Shown here piece by piece: positions 8,531 through 17,527 of a stretch of 64,000 nt of DNA; the stretch's first letter is position 1; each line of letters opens with the position of its first letter. The DNA comes from Seonamhaeicola sp. ML3 (GTDB taxonomy: Bacteria; Bacteroidota; Bacteroidia; Flavobacteriales; Flavobacteriaceae). The DNA is taken from NCBI RefSeq assembly GCF_023273855.1, contig NZ_CP096884.1:1364001-1428000 (forward strand), given 5' to 3'. Under the pieces are notes generated by a model. That model was not told the origin of the DNA, ran no database searches, and worked only from the letters and a program-made list of their open reading frames with translations. The position numbers were made by a program, and so were the translations under genes.

Positions 8531-9349
8531 ATGAGAAGATTAAGAATTTTATTTTTTTGGATAACAGGCACTAAGAACAATGTTGGGTTTATGGAGCTTG
8601 TAAGTTTTTTGTTAAAACCTACCTTAGCAAAAATAGCTAGTAAATACATTGATAAAATTGAAAAAAAGACTTCTTACGAAGTTTCATTCAAAACAATCCC
8701 CAATAAACTTTTTTGGCCAATCGAGTTTGATAAAGAAGGTATACATCAAGTAGTTTCTGAAACATTCGATACTTCAGATTGGCATTATTACAGAAAAAAG
8801 TATACGGAAGTAGAAGCTGGAGAGATTTTATTGGATATAGGTGCAGCCGAAGGACTCTTCTCTTTAGTTGTCGCAGACCAATGTGATAAAATATTTTTAG
8901 TTGAACCCAATAGACTGTTTAACAAATGTTTAGAAAAAACCTTTGAATCATTTGAAAAAAAAGTGACTATCCATAAAGTAGCCGTTGGTGATGAAGACGG
9001 AATGATAAACTTCAATGAAGCATCATTAAGTGGTATGGTTGAAAAAAATAAGTCTGAAACGGATTCTTCAATTCCCGTTAAAAAAATAGATTCGATTATT
9101 CCACCTAATCAGAAAATAACATATTTGAAAGCAGATATAGAAGGTTTTGAATATAATATGTTAAAAGGTGCTGAAATAACTATAAAAAATAATAAACCAA
9201 AAATAGCCATAACAACTTATCATACAGAGAATAATCCTGAAGAAATTATTAACTTAATACTTAGTTATGTCCCAGAGTATCAGTATTATGTAAAGGGTAT
9301 TTTTGAGCAGGGGCCTAAACCTGTAATGATTCATTTCTGGATAAATTAG
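8531..9349 (+). CDS. FkbM family SAM-dependent methyltransferase
   Basis: A 272-residue soluble methyltransferase. Motif I for SAM binding is visible at about residues 100-109 (LLDIGAAEGLFS), followed by FLVEPN (acidic residue of the ribose-binding loop), and the FkbM-typical late segment LKADIEGFEYNMLKGAE. Such enzymes O-methylate sugars or lipids in surface-glycan clusters. The N-terminal 90 residues form an extra region that may recognise the acceptor. The gene is followed after 25 bp by a GT2 gene and is part of the polysaccharide operon. Confidence 0.85.
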   Translation: MRRLRILFFWITGTKNNVGFMELVSFLLKPTLAKIASKYIDKIEKKTSYEVSFKTIPNKLFWPIEFDKEGIHQVVSETFDTSDWHYYRKKYTEVEAGEILLDIGAAEGLFSLVVADQCDKIFLVEPNRLFNKCLEKTFESFEKKVTIHKVAVGDEDGMINFNEASLSGMVEKNKSETDSSIPVKKIDSIIPPNQKITYLKADIEGFEYNMLKGAEITIKNNKPKIAITTYHTENNPEEIINLILSYVPEYQYYVKGIFEQGPKPVMIHFWIN

Positions 9350-9374
9350 CCAATAAAAATTTAGAATTTTACAT

Positions 9375-10325
9375 ATGCAAAAAAGAGTATTTTGTGTCTT
9401 GCCAGTTTATAATGATTGGGAAAGTCTCGAAATTTTACTGGAAAATTTAGAAAAAAGCCAAGAAGCTTATTCGAATGAATATTTGTTTTCAGCTGTAATT
9501 GTCAATGATGGGTCAACTGAAGAAATGACCATTCTAAAAACAAATATTGAACATAGAATCCTTAATTTAAAAACAAATGTTGGGCATCAAAGAGCAATTG
9601 CCATAGGTTTACAGTACGTTTTCAATGAAACAGAAAAGATTGAATGTGTTGTAGTTATGGATAGCGATGGAGAGGATAAGCCAGAGCATATTATTCACCT
9701 TTTAGAAAAAGCCAAAACAGAAGATTTCAATAAGATTATTTTTGCTCAAAGAAAGAAAAGACAAGAATCGTCGTTGTTTAAAACTGGCTACTTTTTTTAT
9801 AAAAAATTATTCAATTTTTTGACGGGTCAAAAGATTAGCTTTGGGAATTTTTGTGTTATCCCAAAAGATTTGTTGACTAGTGTAGTGTACCTTGATAATA
9901 TATGGAACCATTTTTCAGGGGGAATTATACAATCCAAAATCCCCTTTGATAAAGTACTCTTAGATAGGGGAAAGAGGTATAAAGGGAGCTCTAAAATGAA
10001 TTTTTATAGTTTAACTTTACATGGCTTAAGCTCTATTGCCGTATATTTTGACTATTTATCTTTAAAAATATTAAAGTATTCTTTTTACGGAATAATTGCC
10101 AGTATAATATCTATATGCTATATATTGCTTAAGAAGTTTTTTACTGATACAGCCATCCCTGGCTGGGCTTCAAGTTTAATATTGATTATTTCCGGAATAA
10201 TTTTACAACTTTTTTCTGTTACATTAATTGTGTTGCTTCTTCAATTGAGTTATAGAAAAAACATTAACAAGCCAACATCAAAGGTCTACCTAAATTTCAT
10301 AAGAGATGTTCAAAAATTTAATTAA
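9375..10325 (+). CDS. GT2 glycosyltransferase with C-terminal membrane helices (GtrB/DPM-like)
   Basis: A 316-residue glycosyltransferase. It starts with the GT-A nucleotide-binding strand VLPVYNDWESL and VNDGS, and carries the DxD-type metal site MDSDGED (Asp 96 and 98). Two hydrophobic helices follow at about residues 232-255 and 262-288. This architecture is that of polyprenyl-phosphate glycosyltransferases, which load a sugar on a lipid carrier for a GT-C enzyme. The next gene overlaps by 20 bp and encodes a GT-C-like DUF6311 protein, which fits such a donor-acceptor pair. Confidence 0.82.
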   Translation: MQKRVFCVLPVYNDWESLEILLENLEKSQEAYSNEYLFSAVIVNDGSTEEMTILKTNIEHRILNLKTNVGHQRAIAIGLQYVFNETEKIECVVVMDSDGEDKPEHIIHLLEKAKTEDFNKIIFAQRKKRQESSLFKTGYFFYKKLFNFLTGQKISFGNFCVIPKDLLTSVVYLDNIWNHFSGGIIQSKIPFDKVLLDRGKRYKGSSKMNFYSLTLHGLSSIAVYFDYLSLKILKYSFYGIIASIISICYILLKKFFTDTAIPGWASSLILIISGIILQLFSVTLIVLLLQLSYRKNINKPTSKVYLNFIRDVQKFN

Positions 10326-12804
10326 GAATAAATATTTATTAATTAGTTTACTGACTTTGGTTGGTTTTCATTTTGTTTATGGTCTTCAAATAATTATTCC
10401 AAATAATATAAATTGGTTGATGTCTGCTTACCACGATTGGGGTCAACATTATTTAGGATGGGCTTTTTTCAGGAATGAGGAATGGCATTTCCCTATAGGT
10501 TATATTGAAAATTTCAATTATCCTGCGGGAACAAATGTAGGTTTTACAGATTCTATTCCTGTTTTGGCAATTATTTTTAAAACTTTCTCTTCGGTTATTC
10601 CAGAAAATTTTCAATATTTTGGTTTATGGCTTTTATCAAATCATTTATTAACTGCTTTTTTTAGTATTAAAATTCTAAGTAGGTTTAAGGTAAGTACAAT
10701 TCAGATTCTGCTTTTTGCAATCTTGATAACTTACAATCCGGTTTTAGTTTACAGATGTATGCACCCGGCTTTATGTGCTCATTGGTTGATACTAGCCTCA
10801 ACCTATTATTATTTATCTTTTAGTGAGATAGGTGTTTTTAAAGCATTAAACAGACAATTGGTTTTAACCGTATTTAGCGCTCTGGTTAACCCATATTTGT
10901 TTTTTATTGTAGTTGGATTTGGTTTTATTCTTCCAATAAAGGCTTATTACATCCATAACAAAATTTCTTTAAAATTATTCCTGTTTTATCTGTTTGTTCC
11001 GATAGTATTGGTTTTGTTATCTTGGTATACAATTGGGATGATCTCTTTTAATTCTAATGTAGACATGGAGGTCTCCAATAGTTATGGGCTGTACAGCTTT
11101 AATTTGAATTCTTTTTGGAATCCAGATGGCTTTTCAAAGTTCTTACCTGGTCTCAAAAAAGTAACAAATCATCAATACGAAGGTTTTGGTTATCTAGGTT
11201 TAGGATTTATAGTTCTGATTGTCTCCACAGTTATTATTTACTTTACCAAGTTAAATACTGTGGTCTTAAAGAAAAAAGAGTTACTCCCATTATATTTACT
11301 ATGCTTTGGATATTTTTTGTTTTCGATTACAAATAGTGTATCATATGGAGAACAAGTATTATTTGAATACTATTTGCCTAGTTATGTAAGTCGATTAGGT
11401 AGTGTTTTCAGGGCTAGTGGTCGATTTGTATGGGTATTATATTATTTAATGTTATTTTATTCAATAGTCGTTTTAACAAAATCTAAAATAAATTTAAAAA
11501 TAAAAACAATTATAGTTGTATGTGTTTTTATAGTTCAGATTGTTGATACCAATCGGCTTTTATTCTCGAGAACTTTACCTTTTGGAGAGTATAAAATCAC
11601 TAAATTTTCTGAAGAGATTTGGATCAAATTGACCTCTGGATTTGATAAAATAATTACATACAAGCCTTTTAACAATCATTTAGGATACAAGATGTCCTAT
11701 CAAGATTTGTGTCTTATAGCTTTAAAAAACAATTTACCAATAACATGTGGTTATGTTGCCAGAGAGACTCGAAACGAAAACAAAAAATACCTTGAAAGTA
11801 TAGATTTAGATATAAGTAAAGGACGTTTTAATGAAGAAGCTATATATATTGTTTCTCCCGAGGAAATATCTAATTTTTATTATGTCTTGGAAAGAAATGA
11901 AATGGAAGTTAGGTTTTTGGATAATTTTTATTTTATTCACAGCCTTAAAAAAAAGAATGATTTCCAAATAGCCAAATCGAGAGCAGAATTAAGTCAACTA
12001 GACAAGCTAAAAAAAGATATAAAACACACTAATTTTAAAAAGAAATTAGATACTCCCCCCATAATAACAGAACGCGATAATATAAAAAATGGCTTAGGAA
12101 GAAGAATTGATAATGATGAGGTTATTCAATTAAGAGGGTGGGCTTTTTTAGAAAATAGTCCAGATAATGTCTCTGATTCTATTTATCTTTTTTTACAAGG
12201 TAAAAACAATACTTATTTATACAAAACCAAAATAAGAGAGAGACCCGATGTTGTAGAAGTTTTTAATGATAAAGGTTTGATAAATTGTGGTTACTCTGTA
12301 ACAATTTTCAAGGAGGATTTAAAGATAGATAACTATAGGCTAGGGATAGGTGTAAAAACAAAAGATAACAAATGGGCTTTTAACTTTCTAAATACAGGTG
12401 GTTTCTCTAACTTATCAACAAGCACACCACCAAAAAAAGTTAAAAACATACCGGAATTAATAGGAAGCATAATAAAGAATGTTGAAAGGGTAGATGTAAA
12501 TTCTAAAGATATATTAATCCAAGGTTGGGCGGCTGTAAAAAATAGAAATGCATCTGGTTCCGAAATTAAAATTCTTTTAACAGGAAACAATATGAACTAC
12601 CTTATCGATACGGAAAAGATTTCGAGAGAAGATGTGAGTATATACTTTAAAAATCAAGGAGGTTTTAATTATGATAATTCAGGTTTTAGATGTAGCGTAA
12701 AAAAAGTATATTTAGAAAAAGGGATTTATAGTTTGGGTGTTTTAATCAATCATAATGACAAAGAGTATTTTAATTTAACCGACAAGAAGATTGAAATTAA
12801 ATAA
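10306..12804 (+). CDS. DUF6311 GT-C-like integral membrane protein with duplicated C-terminal module
   Basis: An 832-residue protein with about 10-12 hydrophobic segments in residues 10-430. The N-terminal part matches DUF6311: an early acidic site YHDWGQHYLGW, then FPIGYIENFNYPAGTN and FTDSIPVLAI. The overall form is that of GT-C glycosyltransferases using polyprenyl-linked sugars. After a soluble linker come two similar domains, about 596-712 and 724-832, sharing the pattern GWA-x(4)-N ... L-x-G-x-N-N ... Y ... F-x(2)-x-G ... Y-x-L-G. These probably lie in the periplasm and may bind glycan. It overlaps the GT2 gene by 20 bp. Confidence 0.72.
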   Translation: MFKNLIKNKYLLISLLTLVGFHFVYGLQIIIPNNINWLMSAYHDWGQHYLGWAFFRNEEWHFPIGYIENFNYPAGTNVGFTDSIPVLAIIFKTFSSVIPENFQYFGLWLLSNHLLTAFFSIKILSRFKVSTIQILLFAILITYNPVLVYRCMHPALCAHWLILASTYYYLSFSEIGVFKALNRQLVLTVFSALVNPYLFFIVVGFGFILPIKAYYIHNKISLKLFLFYLFVPIVLVLLSWYTIGMISFNSNVDMEVSNSYGLYSFNLNSFWNPDGFSKFLPGLKKVTNHQYEGFGYLGLGFIVLIVSTVIIYFTKLNTVVLKKKELLPLYLLCFGYFLFSITNSVSYGEQVLFEYYLPSYVSRLGSVFRASGRFVWVLYYLMLFYSIVVLTKSKINLKIKTIIVVCVFIVQIVDTNRLLFSRTLPFGEYKITKFSEEIWIKLTSGFDKIITYKPFNNHLGYKMSYQDLCLIALKNNLPITCGYVARETRNENKKYLESIDLDISKGRFNEEAIYIVSPEEISNFYYVLERNEMEVRFLDNFYFIHSLKKKNDFQIAKSRAELSQLDKLKKDIKHTNFKKKLDTPPIITERDNIKNGLGRRIDNDEVIQLRGWAFLENSPDNVSDSIYLFLQGKNNTYLYKTKIRERPDVVEVFNDKGLINCGYSVTIFKEDLKIDNYRLGIGVKTKDNKWAFNFLNTGGFSNLSTSTPPKKVKNIPELIGSIIKNVERVDVNSKDILIQGWAAVKNRNASGSEIKILLTGNNMNYLIDTEKISREDVSIYFKNQGGFNYDNSGFRCSVKKVYLEKGIYSLGVLINHNDKEYFNLTDKKIEIK

Positions 12805-12828
12805 TCACACATATCACTTTGCTCAATA

Positions 12829-14106
12829 ATGAAGAGGATATTCGGAAATGTTGGTAAAGAAAAAAAGATAGTTTTAAAGAATGCTTTTTCTTTAACTGTA
12901 ATGCAGGCAACAAATTACTTGTTGCCTCTTATTGTTTTACCCCATTTAACAAGAGTTTTAGGTCCAGAAAAATTCGGAATTGTTTTTTTTGCACAAGTAT
13001 TTATCAATTATTTTATGATATTGTCAGATTATGGCTTTAATTTTATTGGTGTTAGACAAGTAGCTCAAAATAGAGATAATAAAACAAAGCTAAACAGCAT
13101 AGTATCTTCTATATACAGCCTTCGTTTGATTTTAGGAATACTAGGCTTTCTAATTCTTTTAATTGTTGTTTTTAGCTTTAACAGGTTTGAGGAAGATAAA
13201 GAAATTTATTTCTACACCTATGGTATGGTGATAGGTAACATACTTCTACCAACTTGGTTTTTTCAAGGTATGGAAGAAATGAAATACATTACTATTCTCA
13301 ACTTTTTTGCAAAATTCACATTTACGTTATCAATATTTTTTGTCGTTAATTCTCAAGAAGACTTTATTGTGGTCCCTCTTTTGAATTCTATTGGTTATAT
13401 CCTGGCTGGTACCATTGGGTTTTTTCTAATAAAATCTAAATATGGAGTATCAATTACTCTTGTTCTTTGGAAAGAAATAAAAGACCAATTAAAAAATGGA
13501 TTTAATATTTTTGTGTCGAATTTGAGCATTACCACATATACTAGCACTAATGCGTTTATTTTAGGTAATATAGTTAGTGACAGTATTATGGGATATTATG
13601 GTAGTGTTGAAAAACTGATACAACCTATTAAGTTTTTATTTTCGCCTGTTTTTAATGCTACATACCCCTATTTTGCACAATTAACAGTAAAACATAAATC
13701 GAAGGCACTAAAAGAAATGAAGCTAGGTATTTTTGGCTCACTTATTTTTGGGTTAATTCTTTTTTGTTTAATTGTTTTTTTTGCGCAGGATATTATTACT
13801 TTAATTTTAGGTAAAGAATATTTAAAAGGTATCGACATATTTTATATTTTCTCTGTTTTAATATTAATTACACCAGTGACTTATTTTATTTTTAATGTGG
13901 TTTATTTGTCGTTATCTCTAGAGAGATACACCATGAGAATTTATTTATTTGGCGGATTATTCAATTTTGTTGCTCTTTTTACTTTGTTATTAATAATGGA
14001 ATCAGCTGCTATTGCAGCTGCTTTATCTAATGTAATAACCCAGGTGTTAAATTTAACTTTTGCTTCAATAGTTTTAATTAGGTATTTAAAAAGAAACAAC
14101 GATTAA
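12829..14106 (+). CDS. Wzx-type oligosaccharide flippase
   Basis: A 425-residue multispanning protein of the MVF/MATE-like polysaccharide flippase superfamily. The N-terminal segment with LPLIVLPHLTRVLGPEKFG and FAQVFINYFMILSDYGFNF is characteristic, and about 12 hydrophobic helices follow in the usual arrangement. It would move lipid-linked repeat units from the cytoplasmic to the periplasmic leaflet for the Wzy polymerase. It is embedded among glycosyltransferase genes on the same strand, 24 bp after the DUF6311 gene and 6 bp before a GT4 gene. Confidence 0.88.
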   Translation: MKRIFGNVGKEKKIVLKNAFSLTVMQATNYLLPLIVLPHLTRVLGPEKFGIVFFAQVFINYFMILSDYGFNFIGVRQVAQNRDNKTKLNSIVSSIYSLRLILGILGFLILLIVVFSFNRFEEDKEIYFYTYGMVIGNILLPTWFFQGMEEMKYITILNFFAKFTFTLSIFFVVNSQEDFIVVPLLNSIGYILAGTIGFFLIKSKYGVSITLVLWKEIKDQLKNGFNIFVSNLSITTYTSTNAFILGNIVSDSIMGYYGSVEKLIQPIKFLFSPVFNATYPYFAQLTVKHKSKALKEMKLGIFGSLIFGLILFCLIVFFAQDIITLILGKEYLKGIDIFYIFSVLILITPVTYFIFNVVYLSLSLERYTMRIYLFGGLFNFVALFTLLLIMESAAIAAALSNVITQVLNLTFASIVLIRYLKRNND

Positions 14107-14112
14107 TATAGA

Positions 14113-15189
14113 ATGAAGTTAGGTAATATCTATGTATTACATGAAAGAGGTGCGAAATCTCACTTTATTGCTCTTGAGTACTATGGTGAAAGATTTGGTA
14201 AAACTATTATTTACAGGGAGTTTTCCATTATTCGTTTCATGTTGAAAAGCATTTTAAGACTCGATATTTCGCTTTTTTATAAACAGGTTATAAATAGTTG
14301 TTTTATCGTTAACCTTATATTTTCAAAAGATAAGACAATTATCTTAGGAATTGCACCTCTTGATTGGAGATTGCTTGTCTTTAATTTTTTATTAAAAAAA
14401 CATAAAGTTTTGTATTTCACCTCCTGGACCTGTTGGGATGGAACCTTTTTCCCAAAAAAAAAGTTTGAGAATACTCCTTTGATAAGAAATGTATGGAAAT
14501 TGTTTTTAGAAGAAACCATAGATGGACTGTTTTGTGTAACCAGTACAGGTCTACAAAATTTAAAAAACAATTATAATATAAACTGTCCTTATAACGTTGT
14601 AGGGCATTCCGTTGAAAAGTTCGAATTGAATGAAGACAAAGAAACTGAAAAAGTAAGTGTAATAAAGTTAATTTATGTTGGTAGACTTGTAAAGGAAAAA
14701 GGAATCTTCGAAATGTTTGAATTATTAAAAAAAATAAATCCAGAAAAATTTTCTTTAACAATTGTTGGTGATGGTAAATTGGCACATTTAGCGAAGTCTT
14801 ACTCTGAAAGGTATACTAATATTTACTATAAAGGATTTGTATCTTCCAAGAAGGACCTTTTTGACTTATATAAGGGGCATGATATTCAACTTCTTTTTTC
14901 TCGTAAGTCGATGTATTGGGAAGAACTCTTTGGTATGGTTATAACTGAGGCTATGTCTCAAGGAGTAATAACCATTTCTACACAGCATTCTGGCCCTGAA
15001 GAAATAATAGAAGATTCGATTAATGGCTTTCTTATTCCTGATGATAAAAATTTGGTTGATAATGCCAGACACATTCTTATGAATAAATTAGGGAACCTAC
15101 CTGCTCTAAAAAAGAATGCGAAAAATGAATCTAACAAGTATTTTCCAGAAAATTTATATGTAAAATGGAAGGAGCTTTTAAATGAATGA
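14113..15189 (+). CDS. GT4 family glycosyltransferase
   Basis: A 358-residue GT-B enzyme. The C-terminal nucleotide-sugar domain is clear: LIYVGRLVKEKGIFEMFE at about residue 188, LTIVGDGKL, and the donor-binding ELFGMVITEAMSQG (EX7E-like) segment at about residue 275. The N-terminal acceptor domain is divergent and begins with a non-classical strand. A run of nine A bases at about 14454-14462 lies within the coding sequence (FFPKKKFEN). The 3' end overlaps the next gene by 8 bp. Substrate unknown. Confidence 0.87.
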   Translation: MKLGNIYVLHERGAKSHFIALEYYGERFGKTIIYREFSIIRFMLKSILRLDISLFYKQVINSCFIVNLIFSKDKTIILGIAPLDWRLLVFNFLLKKHKVLYFTSWTCWDGTFFPKKKFENTPLIRNVWKLFLEETIDGLFCVTSTGLQNLKNNYNINCPYNVVGHSVEKFELNEDKETEKVSVIKLIYVGRLVKEKGIFEMFELLKKINPEKFSLTIVGDGKLAHLAKSYSERYTNIYYKGFVSSKKDLFDLYKGHDIQLLFSRKSMYWEELFGMVITEAMSQGVITISTQHSGPEEIIEDSINGFLIPDDKNLVDNARHILMNKLGNLPALKKNAKNESNKYFPENLYVKWKELLNE

Positions 15190-16171
15190 AGTTAAAGTCA
15201 ATATAATTTTAGTAAACTTTAATACTACAGAAGATACTATAGAGTGTATGGAAAGTATTATTAAGCAAGAATACTTAAATTTTCAAATTTTCTTAGTAGA
15301 TAACTCTACAGAACTTGGTACTGTTGAAAAAATAAAGACATGGGCTAAGGGAAAAATAAAAGAGAAGATTACTTCCCACTATCCTGAATATGTTTACCCA
15401 CTAAATACAAAACCCTTATCTTTCGCATTTTTAGAAGAAAAGTATTTAAACGAACCCGGTTTCAGAGATGAAAAAGTTGTTCTTATTAAAGCTAAAAAGA
15501 ACAAAGGTTTTGCATCAGCAAATAACATCATTTTAAATTACCTTAGGGATAAAAAAGAAGAAGCCATATATTGGTTACTTAATACAGATACTGTCATTAG
15601 CCCAGATTCCATAAATAAAATTGTTCGTTTTTATTCTAGTAATAAAAAGGCAGGAATCATAGGAACCTCTTTAATGGAGTATTATGACCGAAGTAAAATT
15701 CAAGTTATAGGAGGCCTATACAACCCCTTAACAACAAAACTAATTGCCACTACCAGATGGAAAGAATTTGAACAATCTAAATTAATAAAATACCCCAATG
15801 GGGCATCTATGGTTATTTCTAGGGAATTTCTTGAAAAAGTAGGGGAGATGGAGGAAAAATATTTTCTTTATTTTGAAGAATTAGATTGGGTTATGAGAGG
15901 AATAAAAAGTGGGTTTACTCCCGCCTTTTTAATTGATAATATAGTATATCACAAAGGAGGAGCTTCAACAGGTAAAAACAGTAAGTTAGCAGATTACTAT
16001 TATTTAAGAGGAAAATTTTTGGTTACTAATAAATTTTTTGAAAAATATAAATGGTTTGTTTTTCCATTATTATTTCTTGGTTTTCCTTTAAATAGGATTT
16101 TGCGAGGTCAATTTTCTCGAATTATCATATTGTTTAAGGTAATAAAGTCCAGTATTACCAGAAATAACTGA
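15182..16171 (+). CDS. GT2 family glycosyltransferase
   Basis: A 329-residue rhamnosyltransferase-like GT2 enzyme. The GT-A start VNIILVNFNTTEDTIECMES, the LNTDTVI metal-site region and the later YFEELDWVMRG (ED-type catalytic base region) motif are present, and a hydrophobic segment at about residues 288-308 may attach it to the membrane. An inserted segment at residues 55-95 precedes KNKGFASANN, the conserved N(x)GFaxaNN motif. It overlaps the upstream GT4 gene by 8 bp, indicating translational coupling. Confidence 0.87.
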   Translation: MNEVKVNIILVNFNTTEDTIECMESIIKQEYLNFQIFLVDNSTELGTVEKIKTWAKGKIKEKITSHYPEYVYPLNTKPLSFAFLEEKYLNEPGFRDEKVVLIKAKKNKGFASANNIILNYLRDKKEEAIYWLLNTDTVISPDSINKIVRFYSSNKKAGIIGTSLMEYYDRSKIQVIGGLYNPLTTKLIATTRWKEFEQSKLIKYPNGASMVISREFLEKVGEMEEKYFLYFEELDWVMRGIKSGFTPAFLIDNIVYHKGGASTGKNSKLADYYYLRGKFLVTNKFFEKYKWFVFPLLFLGFPLNRILRGQFSRIIILFKVIKSSITRNN

Positions 16172-16195
16172 TTAACTCAAAAACGGATATGAATT

Positions 16196-16222
16196 TTAAT
16201 CAAAAAAGTTAAATTTGATTAA
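16196..16222. promoter_or_regulatory. Perfect 9-bp dyad in the 93-bp gap before a Wzy-like gene
   Basis: TTAATCAAA (16196-16204) and TTTGATTAA (16214-16222) form a perfect inverted repeat with a 9-nt AT-rich spacer. There is no T-tract, so a terminator is unlikely. It may be an operator. No promoter consensus was found beside it. Confidence 0.35.
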
Positions 16223-16264
16223 TGAATAAAAACTAATTAATAAAAGTAGTGAATCTCACCGTAG

Positions 16265-17527
16265 ATGATTATTAGTCTTCAAAAAGTTTATGTTTATTTC
16301 ATTGTGTTTTTAATATTAGCACTTTATTTTGTTAACAGGATAGAGATTAATATTTGTGTTTTTTTTCTGGGACTAATTATCTTCAGTCAAAGAAAAAATA
16401 CTGGTTTTATTATAAACCTAACCAGCTCTTTATTTTTGGTTTTTTGTATTGGTTTTTTGATGTCATTAACTTCAGGAAATTCGATTTATGACATATTTAA
16501 GGATGTAGTTTATTTCTTAAAACCAATTTTTGCTATAACATTTGGTTTCTTACTTTTTTCTTCTTTAGAGCCCAGGAATATATATAGAACTATTATAATT
16601 TTGGGAGTTATTTTTGCTGTTTTTCATTTATTTTCTGTCCTTTCAGTTTCTAATTTATTTTCTCAATCAATTCATACTATTAGGGCTCAAGCTGGGTTAA
16701 ATAATTTTATCGAGATGTTATCAATCTTGATTTTTTTGGTTTTGAGGAAAAACAATATTCAAATCTTTTCGAGAGTTAGGACCAGGTTTTTTTTTGTTAT
16801 TCTATTTGTCTCTTTTGCGATGTACTTTTCCAGAACCATGCTATTATCTCTCGGGGTAATGTATTTATTTGCAATGGGTTATCATAGGTTGAGTAAAAAA
16901 GGAATATACATAGTTGTTTCAATTTTTGTTTTTGTAATTCTTTTTTATTGGTACTTGTTTTCAATTGAATTAAGTATAGGAGCTACTGGAGTTGAAGGGT
17001 TTTTGTATAAAATTAGAATGGCCCCATCAGAAATATTCTATAATGGTAATATAGACGTCAAGAATATTGCCTTTAAAGACTTAAGATATCTTTATGATCA
17101 CTGGAGAGGTTTCGAGGCTTCAAGGGCAATAGAACAATTAAATGGAATAAATTTCTTTTTTGGAAATGGTTTTGGAGCATTAGTGGATTTAGGTTTTGAA
17201 ATGGATTTTCATGGGGATAAACTTCAATATATTCCAGTTTTACACAATGGTTATGTTTATGTTTTGTTTAAGACAGGAATTTTTGGCCTAATATTGTATT
17301 TGTTTTTTTTCTATGGATTATATAAAAATCTTAACAGAAGAGACTATATAGATAGGGACCATAAAATATGTTCATCTTTAGCTTTAGCTTTAGCTTCATT
17401 TTATTTTTTAACTTCATTCGTAATTACAGGCATCTACAATCAAGGCGATTTAACAACATTAATTTTTGGTGCCATTTTAAGTATATGTGGAAGAAAGGTT
17501 TATCAGTTAAAAGCAGAATTTAAATGA
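16265..17527 (+). CDS. Wzy/O-antigen-polymerase-like membrane protein (first of two)
   Basis: A 420-residue protein with about 10-11 hydrophobic helices and one larger periplasmic loop near residues 240-330. The loop is followed by VLHNGYVYVLFKTGIFGL, the HNxyl...tGxxGl signature of the O-antigen ligase/polymerase (Wzy_C) superfamily. It would polymerise or ligate lipid-linked repeat units. The gene is extremely AT-rich, with several T8-T9 runs (for example 16787-16795). It overlaps the next GT4 gene by 4 bp (ATGA). Confidence 0.72.
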   Translation: MIISLQKVYVYFIVFLILALYFVNRIEINICVFFLGLIIFSQRKNTGFIINLTSSLFLVFCIGFLMSLTSGNSIYDIFKDVVYFLKPIFAITFGFLLFSSLEPRNIYRTIIILGVIFAVFHLFSVLSVSNLFSQSIHTIRAQAGLNNFIEMLSILIFLVLRKNNIQIFSRVRTRFFFVILFVSFAMYFSRTMLLSLGVMYLFAMGYHRLSKKGIYIVVSIFVFVILFYWYLFSIELSIGATGVEGFLYKIRMAPSEIFYNGNIDVKNIAFKDLRYLYDHWRGFEASRAIEQLNGINFFFGNGFGALVDLGFEMDFHGDKLQYIPVLHNGYVYVLFKTGIFGLILYLFFFYGLYKNLNRRDYIDRDHKICSSLALALASFYFLTSFVITGIYNQGDLTTLIFGAILSICGRKVYQLKAEFK

